A stretch of 12,209 bases of DNA, taken from assembly GCA_002440665.1 (NCBI GenBank), contig DJUX01000051.1:1-12209 (forward strand), read 5' to 3'. Positions 1 through 6,888 of this stretch are shown here, piece after piece; position 1 is the first letter of the stretch; every line of letters starts with the position of its first letter. Below the pieces are notes generated by a model. The model saw only the letters and a list, made by a program, of their open reading frames with translations, searched no databases and was not told where the DNA came from. The DNA is from Dechloromonas sp. UBA6271 (GTDB taxonomy: Bacteria; Pseudomonadota; Gammaproteobacteria; Burkholderiales; Rhodocyclaceae). Made by a program: the position numbers and the translations under genes.

Positions 1-415
1 GGCCGGGACCGGGAAAGCGGACGCGTCCGCCCGGTGTGCTGATCTGCAGATCGTCGGCCTGGTTGCGGTCGCGGATGGTCACTGCGAGGGTGCCGCTGGC
101 CAGCAAAAGATCGACGATCTGGTCGTTGACCGTGACGAATTCCGCGCGACTGTTCCCGGCGAGCCGGTAGGCGGTAGAGCCGATCCACACCTCGGCGCGG
201 CTGCGCCGCTCGGTGTCGATGATGGCGCCGCTGCTGATCGGCCAGTTGATCGCCGCCGGGCCGCCCGGGTCCTGGCGGTCGGCGCGGAAGGTGACGTCGC
301 CATCGACCTGCGACAGGCGGCCAACCCGGCCCGGCGGATCGCCGGCAGCCAGCGCCGGCGTCAGAAAGCCGATCAGGGCGGCCAGCCCGAGAAAATAGCG
401 AATACGTGAAAACAT
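1..415 (-). CDS. FecR-like/DUF6600-like exported protein, 5' part only
   Basis: The minus-strand frame is open from position 415 (or 418) to the left edge, so about 138 N-terminal residues are present and the C-terminus is missing. It begins MMFSRIRYFLGLAALIGF and ends its hydrophobic stretch with TPALA before AGDPP, a typical Sec signal peptide. The mature part starts with GRVGRLSQVDGDVTF, then NWPISSGAIIDTE, then RAEVWIGSTAYRLAG. From memory this is the pattern of FecR-domain/DUF6600 proteins of betaproteobacteria, which are periplasmic or envelope proteins of unknown exact role. Two ATGs are adjacent. The GGAG at 422-425 lies 6 nt before the ATG at 415 but only 3 nt before the one at 418, so I prefer 415. 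The gene is divergent from mnmG. Its function is not known to me, and the family call rests on recognition rather than a search. Confidence 0.72.
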   Translation of the reverse strand, partial: MFSRIRYFLGLAALIGFLTPALAAGDPPGRVGRLSQVDGDVTFRADRQDPGGPAAINWPISSGAIIDTERRSRAEVWIGSTAYRLAGNSRAEFVTVNDQIVDLLLASGTLAVTIRDRNQADDLQISTPGGRVRFPGPG

Positions 416-425
416 CATCAACTCC

Positions 426-441
426 GTCAGCCGCAGCTGAC
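426..441 (-). promoter_or_regulatory. Hairpin next to the RBS of the FecR-like gene
   Basis: A perfect 6-bp inverted repeat, GTCAGC-CGCA-GCTGAC, occupies the 5' leader of the minus-strand gene. It directly abuts the GGAG ribosome binding site at 422-425. In mRNA it would form a short hairpin that could affect ribosome access, or it could be a protein-binding palindrome on DNA. It may also be chance in a GC-rich region. The repeat is seen directly; any role is inference. Confidence 0.35.
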
Positions 442-562
442 TGTCTGGGTAATTGGCAAATTGCTTAACGTATTAGAACCCGATCGGATGAATTTCGAGC
501 GCAGAAAATCGTTTCAGGATGTTGCCGTGCGCGGCTTTGGCGCTGAAGACAGGGCGATTGGA

Positions 563-591
563 GTCGGGAAAACCTGTGATTTTTCAGCGAC
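563..591. repeat. Imperfect inverted repeat upstream of mnmG
   Basis: The arms GTCG.GAAAA (563-572) and TTTTC..CGAC (581-591) face each other across an 8-nt centre (573-580). This gives 9 paired positions with a small 1x2 internal mismatch. It lies in the divergent intergenic region, just upstream of the TAAAAT box at 598-603, where an operator or upstream promoter element would sit. No matching regulator can be named. Confidence 0.35.
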
Positions 592-603
592 CTGACGTAA
601 AAT
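575..603 (+). promoter_or_regulatory. Weak candidate promoter for mnmG operon
   Basis: TAAAAT at 598-603 is a good -10 candidate, and a start near 610 would give a leader of about 30 nt before the mnmG ATG. The hexamer 17 nt upstream (TGTGAT, 575-580) is a poor -35 match. The promoter would therefore be weak, activator-assisted, or wrongly placed. Position relative to the operon is the main support. Confidence 0.35.
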
Positions 604-640
604 CCGCGGTCCCCTACTGCGCCGCAACATCGCCAATTTC

Positions 641-2527
641 ATGCTCTATCCCACCCGTTTCGATGTGATCGTCGTCGGCGGCGGTCACGCCGGCACCGAG
701 GCTGCGCTCGCCGCGGCGCGGGCGGGGGCGAACACGCTGCTGCTGACGCATAACCTCGACACGCTGGGGGCGATGAGCTGCAATCCGTCGATCGGCGGCA
801 TCGGCAAGGGCCATCTGGTCCGCGAGGTCGATGCGCTGGGCGGCGCGATGGCGGCAGCGACCGACGAGTCTGGCATCCAGTTCCGCATCCTCAACGCCTC
901 GAAAGGCCCGGCCGTCCGCGCCACCCGCGCCCAGGCCGACCGCGTGCTGTACAAGCAGGCGATCCGCAGCTGGCTGGAAAACCAGCCCAACCTGACCATC
1001 TTCGCCGAAGCCTGCGACGACCTGATCGTCGACGGCGACCGCGTCGCCGGCGCCATCACGCAATTGGGTATCCGCTTTTTGGCCCAATCCGTGGTGTTGA
1101 CCGCAGGCACCTTCCTTAACGGCAAGATTCACGTCGGCCTGGAAAATTACACCGGTGGCCGCATGGGCGATCCGCCGTCGGTATCGCTGGCCAGCCGCCT
1201 CAAGGAATTGAATCTGCCGCAAGGCCGCCTGAAGACCGGCACGCCGCCGCGCCTGGACGGCAAGACCATCGACTTCTCGGTGATGGTAGAGCAGCATTCG
1301 GATGATCCGCTACCGGTCTTTTCCTTCCTCGGTAACGCCGCCCAGCACCCGCGCCAACTGCCGTGCTGGATAACCGAAACCAACGAGAAGACGCACGACA
1401 TCATCCGCAGCGGGCTGGACCGTTCGCCGATGTACACCGGCGTCATCGAAGGCGTCGGCCCGCGCTACTGCCCGTCGATCGAGGACAAGATCCACCGCTT
1501 CGCCGACAAGAACCAGCACAACGTCTTCCTCGAACCGGAAGGCCTGACGACGCACGAGATCTACCCGAACGGCGTCTCGACCAGCCTGCCCTTCGACATC
1601 CAGCTGGCGCTGGTGCGCTCGATTCGTGGCCTGGAAAACTGCCACATCCTGCGCCCCGGCTACGCCATCGAATACGATTTCTACGACCCGCGTGGCCTCA
1701 AGGACACGCTGGAAACGAAAGCGATCAGCGGCTTGTTCTTCGCCGGCCAGATTAACGGCACGACCGGCTACGAAGAGGCCGCCGCCCAGGGCCTGCTCGC
1801 CGGCATCAACGCCGTGCGTTACGTGCGCGACCAAGACGGCTGGTGTCCGAAGCGCAACGAAGCCTACCTCGGCGTGCTGGTCGACGACCTGATTACGCGC
1901 GGCGTCTCCGATCCTTACCGGATGTTTACCAGCCGCGCCGAGTACCGTCTCAGCCTGCGTGAAGACAACGCCGACCTGCGCCTGACCGAACAGGGCCGCG
2001 AACTGGGACTGATTGACGACGTGCGCTGGGACGCTTTCTGCCGCAAGCGCGATGCGGTTGCTGCCGAGCAGGAACGCCTGAAGGCGACCTGGGTCAATCC
2101 GAAAATCCTGCCTGCCGAAGATTCCATCCGTGTCCTTGGCAAGGCCATCGAACACGAATACAACCTGTTCGAGTTGTTGCGCCGCCCGGAAATTTCCTAT
2201 GGCGAGCTGCTGACGCTACCGGGCGCCGGGGAAGCGCAGACCGACCCGCTGGTCATCGAGCAACTGGAAATTTCGGCCAAGTACCAGGGCTACATCGACC
2301 GTCAGGCCGAAGAAGTGGCGCGCTCGGGGTCCTACGAGAGCACCGTGCTGCCAGCCGATCTCGATTATTCAAAGGTCACCGGCCTCTCCAACGAGGTCAA
2401 GCAGAAGCTGGCCCTGCACAAGCCGCAAACGATCGGTCAGGCCTCGCGCATTCAGGGCATCACACCGGCGGCGATTTCGCTGCTGCTGATCCACCTGAAA
2501 CGCTTCAACCTGTCGCAAGCCGCATGA
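641..2527 (+). CDS. mnmG: tRNA U34 carboxymethylaminomethyl modification enzyme MnmG (GidA)
   Basis: MnmG works with the GTPase MnmE (not in this window) to add aminomethyl/carboxymethylaminomethyl groups to the wobble uridine of certain tRNAs. It uses FAD, NADH and a folate one-carbon donor in the cytoplasm. The protein has 628 residues, the usual length. The N-terminal FAD-binding motif GGGHAGTEAA has Gly13, Gly15 and Gly18. Cys47 (SCNPSIGG) and Cys277 (GPRYCPSIEDK) match the conserved cysteines of the family. The second signature, AGQINGTTGYEEAAAQG, covers 368-384. The C-terminal GidA-associated helical domain ends the protein. No clear Shine-Dalgarno precedes the ATG at 641, but MLYPTRFDVIVVGGG aligns with the start of known MnmG proteins. 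The stop overlaps the rsmG start (ATGA). It is the first gene of the mnmG-rsmG-parA-parB unit. Confidence 0.98.
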   Translation: MLYPTRFDVIVVGGGHAGTEAALAAARAGANTLLLTHNLDTLGAMSCNPSIGGIGKGHLVREVDALGGAMAAATDESGIQFRILNASKGPAVRATRAQADRVLYKQAIRSWLENQPNLTIFAEACDDLIVDGDRVAGAITQLGIRFLAQSVVLTAGTFLNGKIHVGLENYTGGRMGDPPSVSLASRLKELNLPQGRLKTGTPPRLDGKTIDFSVMVEQHSDDPLPVFSFLGNAAQHPRQLPCWITETNEKTHDIIRSGLDRSPMYTGVIEGVGPRYCPSIEDKIHRFADKNQHNVFLEPEGLTTHEIYPNGVSTSLPFDIQLALVRSIRGLENCHILRPGYAIEYDFYDPRGLKDTLETKAISGLFFAGQINGTTGYEEAAAQGLLAGINAVRYVRDQDGWCPKRNEAYLGVLVDDLITRGVSDPYRMFTSRAEYRLSLREDNADLRLTEQGRELGLIDDVRWDAFCRKRDAVAAEQERLKATWVNPKILPAEDSIRVLGKAIEHEYNLFELLRRPEISYGELLTLPGAGEAQTDPLVIEQLEISAKYQGYIDRQAEEVARSGSYESTVLPADLDYSKVTGLSNEVKQKLALHKPQTIGQASRIQGITPAAISLLLIHLKRFNLSQAA

Positions 2528-3141
2528 GTGCCATCACGCTCGCCGCCGGACTGACCGAACTTGGACTCGACCTGCCGGATGCCGTCCAGCACAAGTTGCT
2601 CGCCTTTCGCGACCTGCTGCTCAAATGGAACAAGACCTACAACCTGACCGCGCTGCGCGATCCGGAACAGGCCATCTCGCACCACCTGCTCGACTCGCTG
2701 GCCATCCTGCCCCACGTCGGCGCCGGCCCGCTGCTCGACGTCGGCAGCGGCGGCGGCCTGCCCGGCATTCCGCTGGCCATAGCCCGCCCCGGACTGTCGG
2801 TCGGCATGGTCGATACGGTCCAGAAGAAGGCTAGCTTCCTGCAACAGGCATCGATCGAACTGGGCTTGAAGAATGTTACGGTTCACCATGCCCGGGTCGA
2901 GGAAATGCAGGGACAATATGCACAAGTCAGCTCGCGCGCCTTTGCCGACCTTGGCCTTTTCGTCAGTCTGACCCGTCATCTGCTGGCGCCGGGTGGCCGC
3001 TGGCTGGCGATGAAGGGCTTGCGGCCTGACAACGAAATTGCGGCGCTGCCTACCGACCTCGCGGTCGAAGCGATAATTTCGCTGACCGTGCCGGGACTGG
3101 AAGCCGAACGACATTTGATCATTTTGAAAGCTGGGTCATGA
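2524..3141 (+). CDS. rsmG: 16S rRNA (guanine527-N7)-methyltransferase RsmG (GidB)
   Basis: RsmG methylates N7 of G527 in 16S rRNA with S-adenosylmethionine. In other bacteria, loss of the enzyme gives low-level streptomycin resistance. The protein has 205 residues, close to the E. coli length. The family motif KWNKTYNLTA is at 34-43. The SAM-binding motif I, LLDVGSGGGLPGIPLA, is at 70-85, followed by the acidic strand-2 residue Asp97 (MVDTVQKK). VSSRAF at 135-140 and LLAPGGRWLAMKG near 153-165 are further family landmarks. The start ATG at 2524 overlaps the mnmG stop by 4 bases, and the stop overlaps parA in the same way, so expression is probably coupled to both neighbours. Pairing with mnmG is the classical gidAB arrangement. 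Confidence 0.97.
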   Translation: MSAITLAAGLTELGLDLPDAVQHKLLAFRDLLLKWNKTYNLTALRDPEQAISHHLLDSLAILPHVGAGPLLDVGSGGGLPGIPLAIARPGLSVGMVDTVQKKASFLQQASIELGLKNVTVHHARVEEMQGQYAQVSSRAFADLGLFVSLTRHLLAPGGRWLAMKGLRPDNEIAALPTDLAVEAIISLTVPGLEAERHLIILKAGS

Positions 3142-3899
3142 GAGCACTTGCCATTACCAACCAGAAAGGCGGCGTCGGCAAGACGACGACGGCGGTCAAT
3201 CTGGCCGCCTGCCTCGCTGCCGAGGGCCGGCGCGTCCTGCTGATCGACCTTGACCCGCAGGGCAACGCGACGACCGGTGCCGGGATCACCAAGAAGGAAG
3301 CGCTGCCGACGGTATACCAGCTGCTGATCGGTGCCGCCACGCTGGCCGAGGTCTGCATCCGGACCGATTTCGGCTTCGACGTGCTGCCGGCGAATCGCGA
3401 ACTGGCCGGTGCCGAAGTCGAATTGATCGAACTCGATCAACGTGAATACCGGTTGAAAAACGCCCTCCAGGCCGGTCACGCCACCTACGATTTCATCCTG
3501 ATCGACTGCCCGCCGGCGCTCAACATGCTGACGGTCAACGGTCTGGTCGCCGCCGATTCCGTGCTGATCCCGATGCAGTGCGAGTACTACGCGCTGGAGG
3601 GCTTGTCCGACCTCGTGGAAACCCTGCGCAAGGTGCGCACCCACCTGAATTCGCGCCTCGAAATCGAGGGCCTGCTGCGCACCATGTACAACCCGCAGAG
3701 TACCTTGACGCAACAGGTTTCCGGCGAACTGGAAAGCCATTTTGGCAGCAAGGTCTACCAGACCATCGTGCCGCGCAACGTGCGGCTGGCCGAAGCACCT
3801 TCCTACGGCAAGCCGGTCATCGCCTTCGACAAGAGCTCCAAGGGCGCGCAGGCCTACAGCGCGCTCGCCAAAGAAATTCTCGAAAGGGTCGCCCCATGA
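3138..3899 (+). CDS. parA: Chromosome partitioning ATPase ParA (Soj)
   Basis: ParA is a Walker-type ATPase that binds DNA non-specifically as an ATP dimer and moves ParB-parS complexes, segregating the origin region. The deviant Walker A motif KGGVGKTT at 10-17 carries both the signature lysine (Lys10) and the P-loop lysine (Lys15). The second motif, LLIDLDPQGN, is at 34-43. The Walker B-like strand ILIDCPPALN holds Asp123. VPRNVRLAEAPSYGKP at 211-226 is the conserved C-terminal block with arginines of the DNA-binding surface. At 253 residues, with no N-terminal helix-turn-helix extension, it is a small chromosomal Soj-type ParA rather than a large plasmid-type one. The start overlaps the rsmG stop (ATGA), and its own stop overlaps the parB start. 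Confidence 0.97.
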   Translation: MRALAITNQKGGVGKTTTAVNLAACLAAEGRRVLLIDLDPQGNATTGAGITKKEALPTVYQLLIGAATLAEVCIRTDFGFDVLPANRELAGAEVELIELDQREYRLKNALQAGHATYDFILIDCPPALNMLTVNGLVAADSVLIPMQCEYYALEGLSDLVETLRKVRTHLNSRLEIEGLLRTMYNPQSTLTQQVSGELESHFGSKVYQTIVPRNVRLAEAPSYGKPVIAFDKSSKGAQAYSALAKEILERVAP

Positions 3900-4750
3900 T
3901 CAAGATGAAAGGACTCGGCCGCGGCCTCGATGCGTTGCTTACCGGCAATGACAAGCCGCACGGCGACGAACAGCGCAACTTGCCGGTCGACCGCCTGAAA
4001 CCGGGCAAATACCAGCCGCGCACGCACATGGACGAAACCTCGCTGGCCGAGCTGGCGGCGTCGATCAAGGCGCAGGGCGTCATGCAGCCGATCCTGGTGC
4101 GCGCCATCGACAGCACGCCAGGTGCCGAGCGTTACGAAATCGTGGCCGGCGAGCGTCGCTGGCGTGCCGCGCAACTGGCCGGTCTTAGTGAAGTGCCGGT
4201 GCTGGTCCGCAGCATCCCGGACGAACAGGCGCTGGCCATGGCGCTGATTGAAAATATCCAGCGCGAAAACCTCAACCCGCTCGAAGAAGCCCAAGGGCTG
4301 CAACGCCTGATCGACGAATTCGGCCTGACCCACCAGCAGGCCGCCGATGCGGTCGGCCGCTCGCGCCCGGCGGCGACCAATTTGCTCCGTTTATTACAGT
4401 TGACCGCAACCGTCCAGGAAATGCTGATGTCCGGCAAACTCGACATGGGCCATGCGCGCGCGCTGCTGCCGCTGGCCGGGGCGCAGCAGGTTGCGCTGGC
4501 CCAGCGGATCGTCCAGAAAGGCCTGTCGGTGCGCGAAGCCGAGCGTCTGGTTCAGTATCTGCTGAATCCGCCCAAAAAAGCAGCAGAAAAGGATGTCGAC
4601 CGTGACCTTCTGCGTTTGCAGGAAGAGCTCTCGGATGGTCTCGGGGCGAATGTCGCGATCCGCTCCAATAAAAAAGGGGCGGGCAAGGTGACGATCGATT
4701 TCGGCAGCCTGGACCAGCTCGATGGCCTGATTTCGCGCCTGCGTGGGTAA
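3896..4750 (+). CDS. parB: Chromosome partitioning protein ParB (Spo0J)
   Basis: ParB binds parS sites, spreads as a CTP-dependent clamp and stimulates ParA. I use the ATG at 3896, giving 284 residues. It overlaps the parA stop by ATGA and has AAAGGG at 3883-3888, 7 nt upstream. The frame is open further back into parA, but that extension lies inside the parA gene and has no ParB character. The N-terminal peptide MKGLGRGLDALL (4-15) is the ParA-stimulating segment of the family. The ParB/Srx domain follows, with QPR at 40-42, the CTP-binding GERRWRA box at 85-91 and ENIQRENLNPLEEA at 119-132. The helix-turn-helix region is about 144-165 (LTHQQAADAVGRSRPAATNL). The C-terminal dimerisation domain ends RLRG. 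I found no parS consensus in the window. Confidence 0.97.
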   Translation: MIKMKGLGRGLDALLTGNDKPHGDEQRNLPVDRLKPGKYQPRTHMDETSLAELAASIKAQGVMQPILVRAIDSTPGAERYEIVAGERRWRAAQLAGLSEVPVLVRSIPDEQALAMALIENIQRENLNPLEEAQGLQRLIDEFGLTHQQAADAVGRSRPAATNLLRLLQLTATVQEMLMSGKLDMGHARALLPLAGAQQVALAQRIVQKGLSVREAERLVQYLLNPPKKAAEKDVDRDLLRLQEELSDGLGANVAIRSNKKGAGKVTIDFGSLDQLDGLISRLRG

Positions 4751-4815
4751 TTTCATGGCACAATCGAAAATGCTTCGCGGATTCGGGAAAACCCTCGTTT
4801 TGTGCGTCGCAGCAT

Positions 4816-4844
4816 TTGACTCATGTATAAGACTTCGTTACACT
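4816..4844 (+). promoter_or_regulatory. Probable sigma-70 promoter of the atp operon
   Basis: TTGACT (4816-4821) and TACACT (4839-4844) are separated by exactly 17 nt and lie just upstream of the nine atp genes. This is the best promoter-like pair I noticed in the window. Transcription would start near 4851, downstream of the ATG at 4823 that opens the longest atpI frame. If the promoter is real, atpI must be translated from a later codon, probably TTG at 4871. Confidence 0.55.
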
Positions 4845-5227
4845 CGCGCAGTTTTCAATCGGGGCCTGCCTTGCACCCGCATGTAAGCTGGATACTCAGC
4901 CGACAAGCGGCGCTGGCAATAATCCTGGCGGTCGTCGCCTGGGTGTTTGCGAGTAGTAATGCGGCAGTTTCGATTTTGATCGGGGGATCAATCGGCATCA
5001 TCGCAAATCTCGGGTACGTCCTGAGAGCCATGCGGATGACGACTGGAGATGACCCGCTCAGGCAGTATCGGGCGCAGGCGGCCGGAGAGGGGTTGAAGTT
5101 TGCTCTGACCTTTGCCGGGTTTGCGCTGGTGTTCTGGGGGTTCAAGGAAGTTTCGGCATTGCCGCTCTTTCTTGGCTACGCATCAACCTTCGTCATCTTC
5201 TGGATGGCACTCTTGAAGCAACGCTAG
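4823..5227 (+). CDS. atpI: ATP synthase subunit I (AtpI)
   Basis: AtpI is a small inner-membrane protein encoded first in many atp operons. It aids assembly of the c ring and the Fo sector and is usually not part of the finished enzyme. The longest frame has 134 residues. Four membrane segments are visible, roughly 28-43, 48-68, 91-107 and 111-131, with a polar loop (RAMRMTTGDDPLRQYRAQAAGEG) in the middle. Homology-like sequence seems to begin only at WILSRQAALA near residue 23. The ATG at 4823 lacks a Shine-Dalgarno and sits inside a strong promoter-like pair. The only in-frame alternative before the first membrane segment is TTG at 4871, which has GGGG at 4861-4864 spaced by 6 nt; this gives 118 residues. 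I list the longest frame but think the TTG is at least as likely. The gene ends 16 nt before atpB. Confidence 0.85.
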   Translation: MYKTSLHSRSFQSGPALHPHVSWILSRQAALAIILAVVAWVFASSNAAVSILIGGSIGIIANLGYVLRAMRMTTGDDPLRQYRAQAAGEGLKFALTFAGFALVFWGFKEVSALPLFLGYASTFVIFWMALLKQR

Positions 5228-5243
5228 GCTGAACGGAGAAATC

Positions 5244-6047
5244 ATGAGCGCTGACGGCGGCACGCTGACCACAACGGGCTATATCCAACACCACCTGACC
5301 AACCTGACCGTCTGTTCCGACGCCGCCAGGGATGCTGCAGGTCATTGTCATGGATTCTGGTCCTTCCACCTCGATACCCTGGTGATCTCCGGGCTTCTCG
5401 GGATCATTGTCTTCGGCCTGATGGCCAAGGTGGCCGGCAAGGCGACTTCCGGCGTGCCCGGCAGTCTGCAGAACTTCATCGAAATGGTGGTCGGCATGGT
5501 CGACCAACAGGTCAAGGATACCTTCCACGGCAAGAGCGCGCTGGTCACCCCGCTTGCCATCACGATTTTCGTCTGGGTGTTTGTCATGAACGCCATGGAT
5601 CTGATCCCCGTCGATTTCCTGCCGCTTCTTGCCGGCGCAGTGGGCATCAATTACCTGAAGGCAGTGCCGACGACCGACCCCAATCTGACCTTCGCCATGT
5701 CGATCTCGGTGTTTTTGATCACGATCTACACGGGCCTCAAGGTCAAGGGTTTTGGCCACTTCATGCACGAAGTGTTCGCGGTTCCGTTTGGTCTCAAACT
5801 CGCCCCGGTCAACCTCCTATTCCGCATCGTTGAGGAAATCGCAAGGCCGATTTCGTTGTCCCTGCGACTCTTCGGTAACATGTACGCCGGTGAAATGGTC
5901 TTCATCCTGATCGCTCTGCTCGGTATATGGCAGCTTCCCTTGGCTTTGCCCTGGGCGCTGTTCCACATTCTGATCATTACCTTGCAAGCCTTCGTGTTCA
6001 TGATGCTGACGATCGTTTATATGTCGATGGCTTCTGAATCGCACTAG
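5244..6047 (+). CDS. atpB: F1Fo ATP synthase subunit a (AtpB)
   Basis: Subunit a forms the two proton half-channels of Fo against the rotating c ring in the inner membrane. The 267-residue protein has several long hydrophobic segments, including 45-64, 102-117, 152-164, 218-235 and 238-262. The essential arginine is Arg208 in SLSLRLFGNMYAGE; Asn212 and Glu217 match the conserved polar residues that follow it in E. coli, and Gln248 matches the conserved glutamine of the last helix (TLQAFVF). These residues mark a standard proton-coupled subunit. The ATG at 5244 has GGAG at 5235-5238, 5 nt upstream. The N-terminus up to about residue 38 is polar and carries two cysteines (Cys24, Cys35). A 67-nt AT-rich gap separates this gene from atpE. 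Confidence 0.97.
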   Translation: MSADGGTLTTTGYIQHHLTNLTVCSDAARDAAGHCHGFWSFHLDTLVISGLLGIIVFGLMAKVAGKATSGVPGSLQNFIEMVVGMVDQQVKDTFHGKSALVTPLAITIFVWVFVMNAMDLIPVDFLPLLAGAVGINYLKAVPTTDPNLTFAMSISVFLITIYTGLKVKGFGHFMHEVFAVPFGLKLAPVNLLFRIVEEIARPISLSLRLFGNMYAGEMVFILIALLGIWQLPLALPWALFHILIITLQAFVFMMLTIVYMSMASESH

Positions 6048-6114
6048 TTTTTTGGCAGTTTCCCGTAGTTTTCAACTTTAACCGTAACAACCCTTACCTT
6101 ACTGAGGAGTAAAC
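6048..6114 (+). promoter_or_regulatory. AU-rich leader and strong RBS of atpE
   Basis: This 67-nt gap is the longest inside the operon and is visibly richer in A and T than its surroundings, with stretches such as AGTTTTTTGG and TTTTCAACTTTAACC. It ends in GAGGAGT (6104-6110), 4 nt before the atpE ATG. In E. coli a U-rich unstructured leader before atpE raises translation to meet the high demand for subunit c. The same role here is inference by analogy. Confidence 0.45.
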
Positions 6115-6375
6115 ATGGAACTCGCAACCGTTCTCTCCAACACCGCCATCGCTGTGGCTATCCTGATCGGCGCTGGTGCTCTGGGCACCGCCATCGGCTT
6201 CGGTCTCCTCGGCGGCCGTTTCCTGGAAGGCGCTGCCCGTCAGCCGGAAATGATCCCGACGCTGCAGGTCAAGATGTTCATCGTTGCCGGTCTGCTTGAC
6301 GCGGTGACCATGATCGGTGTCGGTATCGCCCTGTTCATGCTCTTCGCCAATCCGTTCATCGCTCTGGTCAAGTAA
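6115..6375 (+). CDS. atpE: F1Fo ATP synthase subunit c (AtpE)
   Basis: Subunit c forms the membrane rotor ring; each copy carries one proton on a carboxylate in its second helix. The 86-residue protein is a helical hairpin. Helix 1 (about 8-38) is rich in glycine and alanine (LIGAGALGTAIGFGLLGG). The polar loop has ARQPE at 41-45, which contacts gamma and epsilon. Helix 2 (about 51-79) holds the proton-carrying Asp62 in LLDAVTMIGVGIALF. An aspartate, and the absence of the usual Glu-based sodium-binding pattern, suggest proton coupling. Translation is probably strong: GAGGAGT sits 4 nt before the ATG and the leader is AU-rich. A 39-nt gap follows before atpF. Confidence 0.98.
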   Translation: MELATVLSNTAIAVAILIGAGALGTAIGFGLLGGRFLEGAARQPEMIPTLQVKMFIVAGLLDAVTMIGVGIALFMLFANPFIALVK

Positions 6376-6414
6376 TCATCCACGCGCCTGTAACCCTATT
6401 ACCAGGAGGTTAGC

Positions 6415-6885
6415 GTGAATATCAACGCGACACTGATTGGCCAGGCAATCTGGTTTGCTGTCTTCATCTGGATCACGATGAAGTTTGTCTGGCCGCCGCT
6501 GCAAAAGGCAATGGCCGACCGTCAAGCCCAGATCGCTGAAGGCCTGGCTGCGGCCGAACGTGGCAAGCATGAGCAAGAGCTTGCTGCCAAGCGTTCCGCC
6601 GACGCGCTGCGTGAAGCCAAGGAGAAATCCGCGGATCTCGTCGCTCAAGCCGAAAAGCGTGCGCAACAGATCGTCGAAGAAGCCAAGGGCACGGCCAATG
6701 TCGAAAAGGACAAGATCGTCGCCAGCGCTCAAGCCGAAATTGACCAGGAAGTCGAACGCGCCAAGCAGCAACTGCGTGAGCGCGTCGCTGAACTGGCCGT
6801 TGCCGGTGCCGAGAAGATCCTGCGCAAGGAAATCAACGCGTCCGCGCATGCCGACATGCTGGTCGCCCTGAAACAGGACCTGTAA
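6415..6885 (+). CDS. atpF: F1Fo ATP synthase subunit b (AtpF)
   Basis: Subunit b is the peripheral stalk: a dimer anchored in the membrane by its N-terminus that holds F1 still through subunit delta. The start is GTG at 6415, preceded 4 nt upstream by AGGAGGT (6404-6410), a full Shine-Dalgarno match; the next in-frame ATG is at residue 22, inside the membrane helix, so it can be ruled out. The protein has 156 residues. Residues 5-27 form the single membrane helix (LIGQAIWFAVFIWITMKF), followed by the conserved VWPPL. The rest is a long charged, alanine-rich coiled coil (about 32-130) and a C-terminal delta-binding part. atpH follows after only 3 nt. Confidence 0.97.
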   Translation: MNINATLIGQAIWFAVFIWITMKFVWPPLQKAMADRQAQIAEGLAAAERGKHEQELAAKRSADALREAKEKSADLVAQAEKRAQQIVEEAKGTANVEKDKIVASAQAEIDQEVERAKQQLRERVAELAVAGAEKILRKEINASAHADMLVALKQDL

Positions 6886-6888
6886 GCA

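Noticed and set aside
401..415. parS-like sequence AATACGTGAAAACAT
   Set aside because: Only one half resembles parS, and that half has a substitution and an inserted base. It also lies in the signal peptide codons of the FecR-like gene.
3578..3895. Upstream extension of the parB frame inside parA
   Set aside because: The extension lies wholly in the parA coding region in another frame, and normal ParB starts at the ATG at 3896 with a ribosome binding site and the KGLGRGLDALL motif.
4751..4815. Terminator between parB and atpI
   Set aside because: The only palindrome seen, GGG-AAAA-CCC near 4786-4795, has a 3-bp stem and a weak T run, so read-through from parB cannot be excluded.
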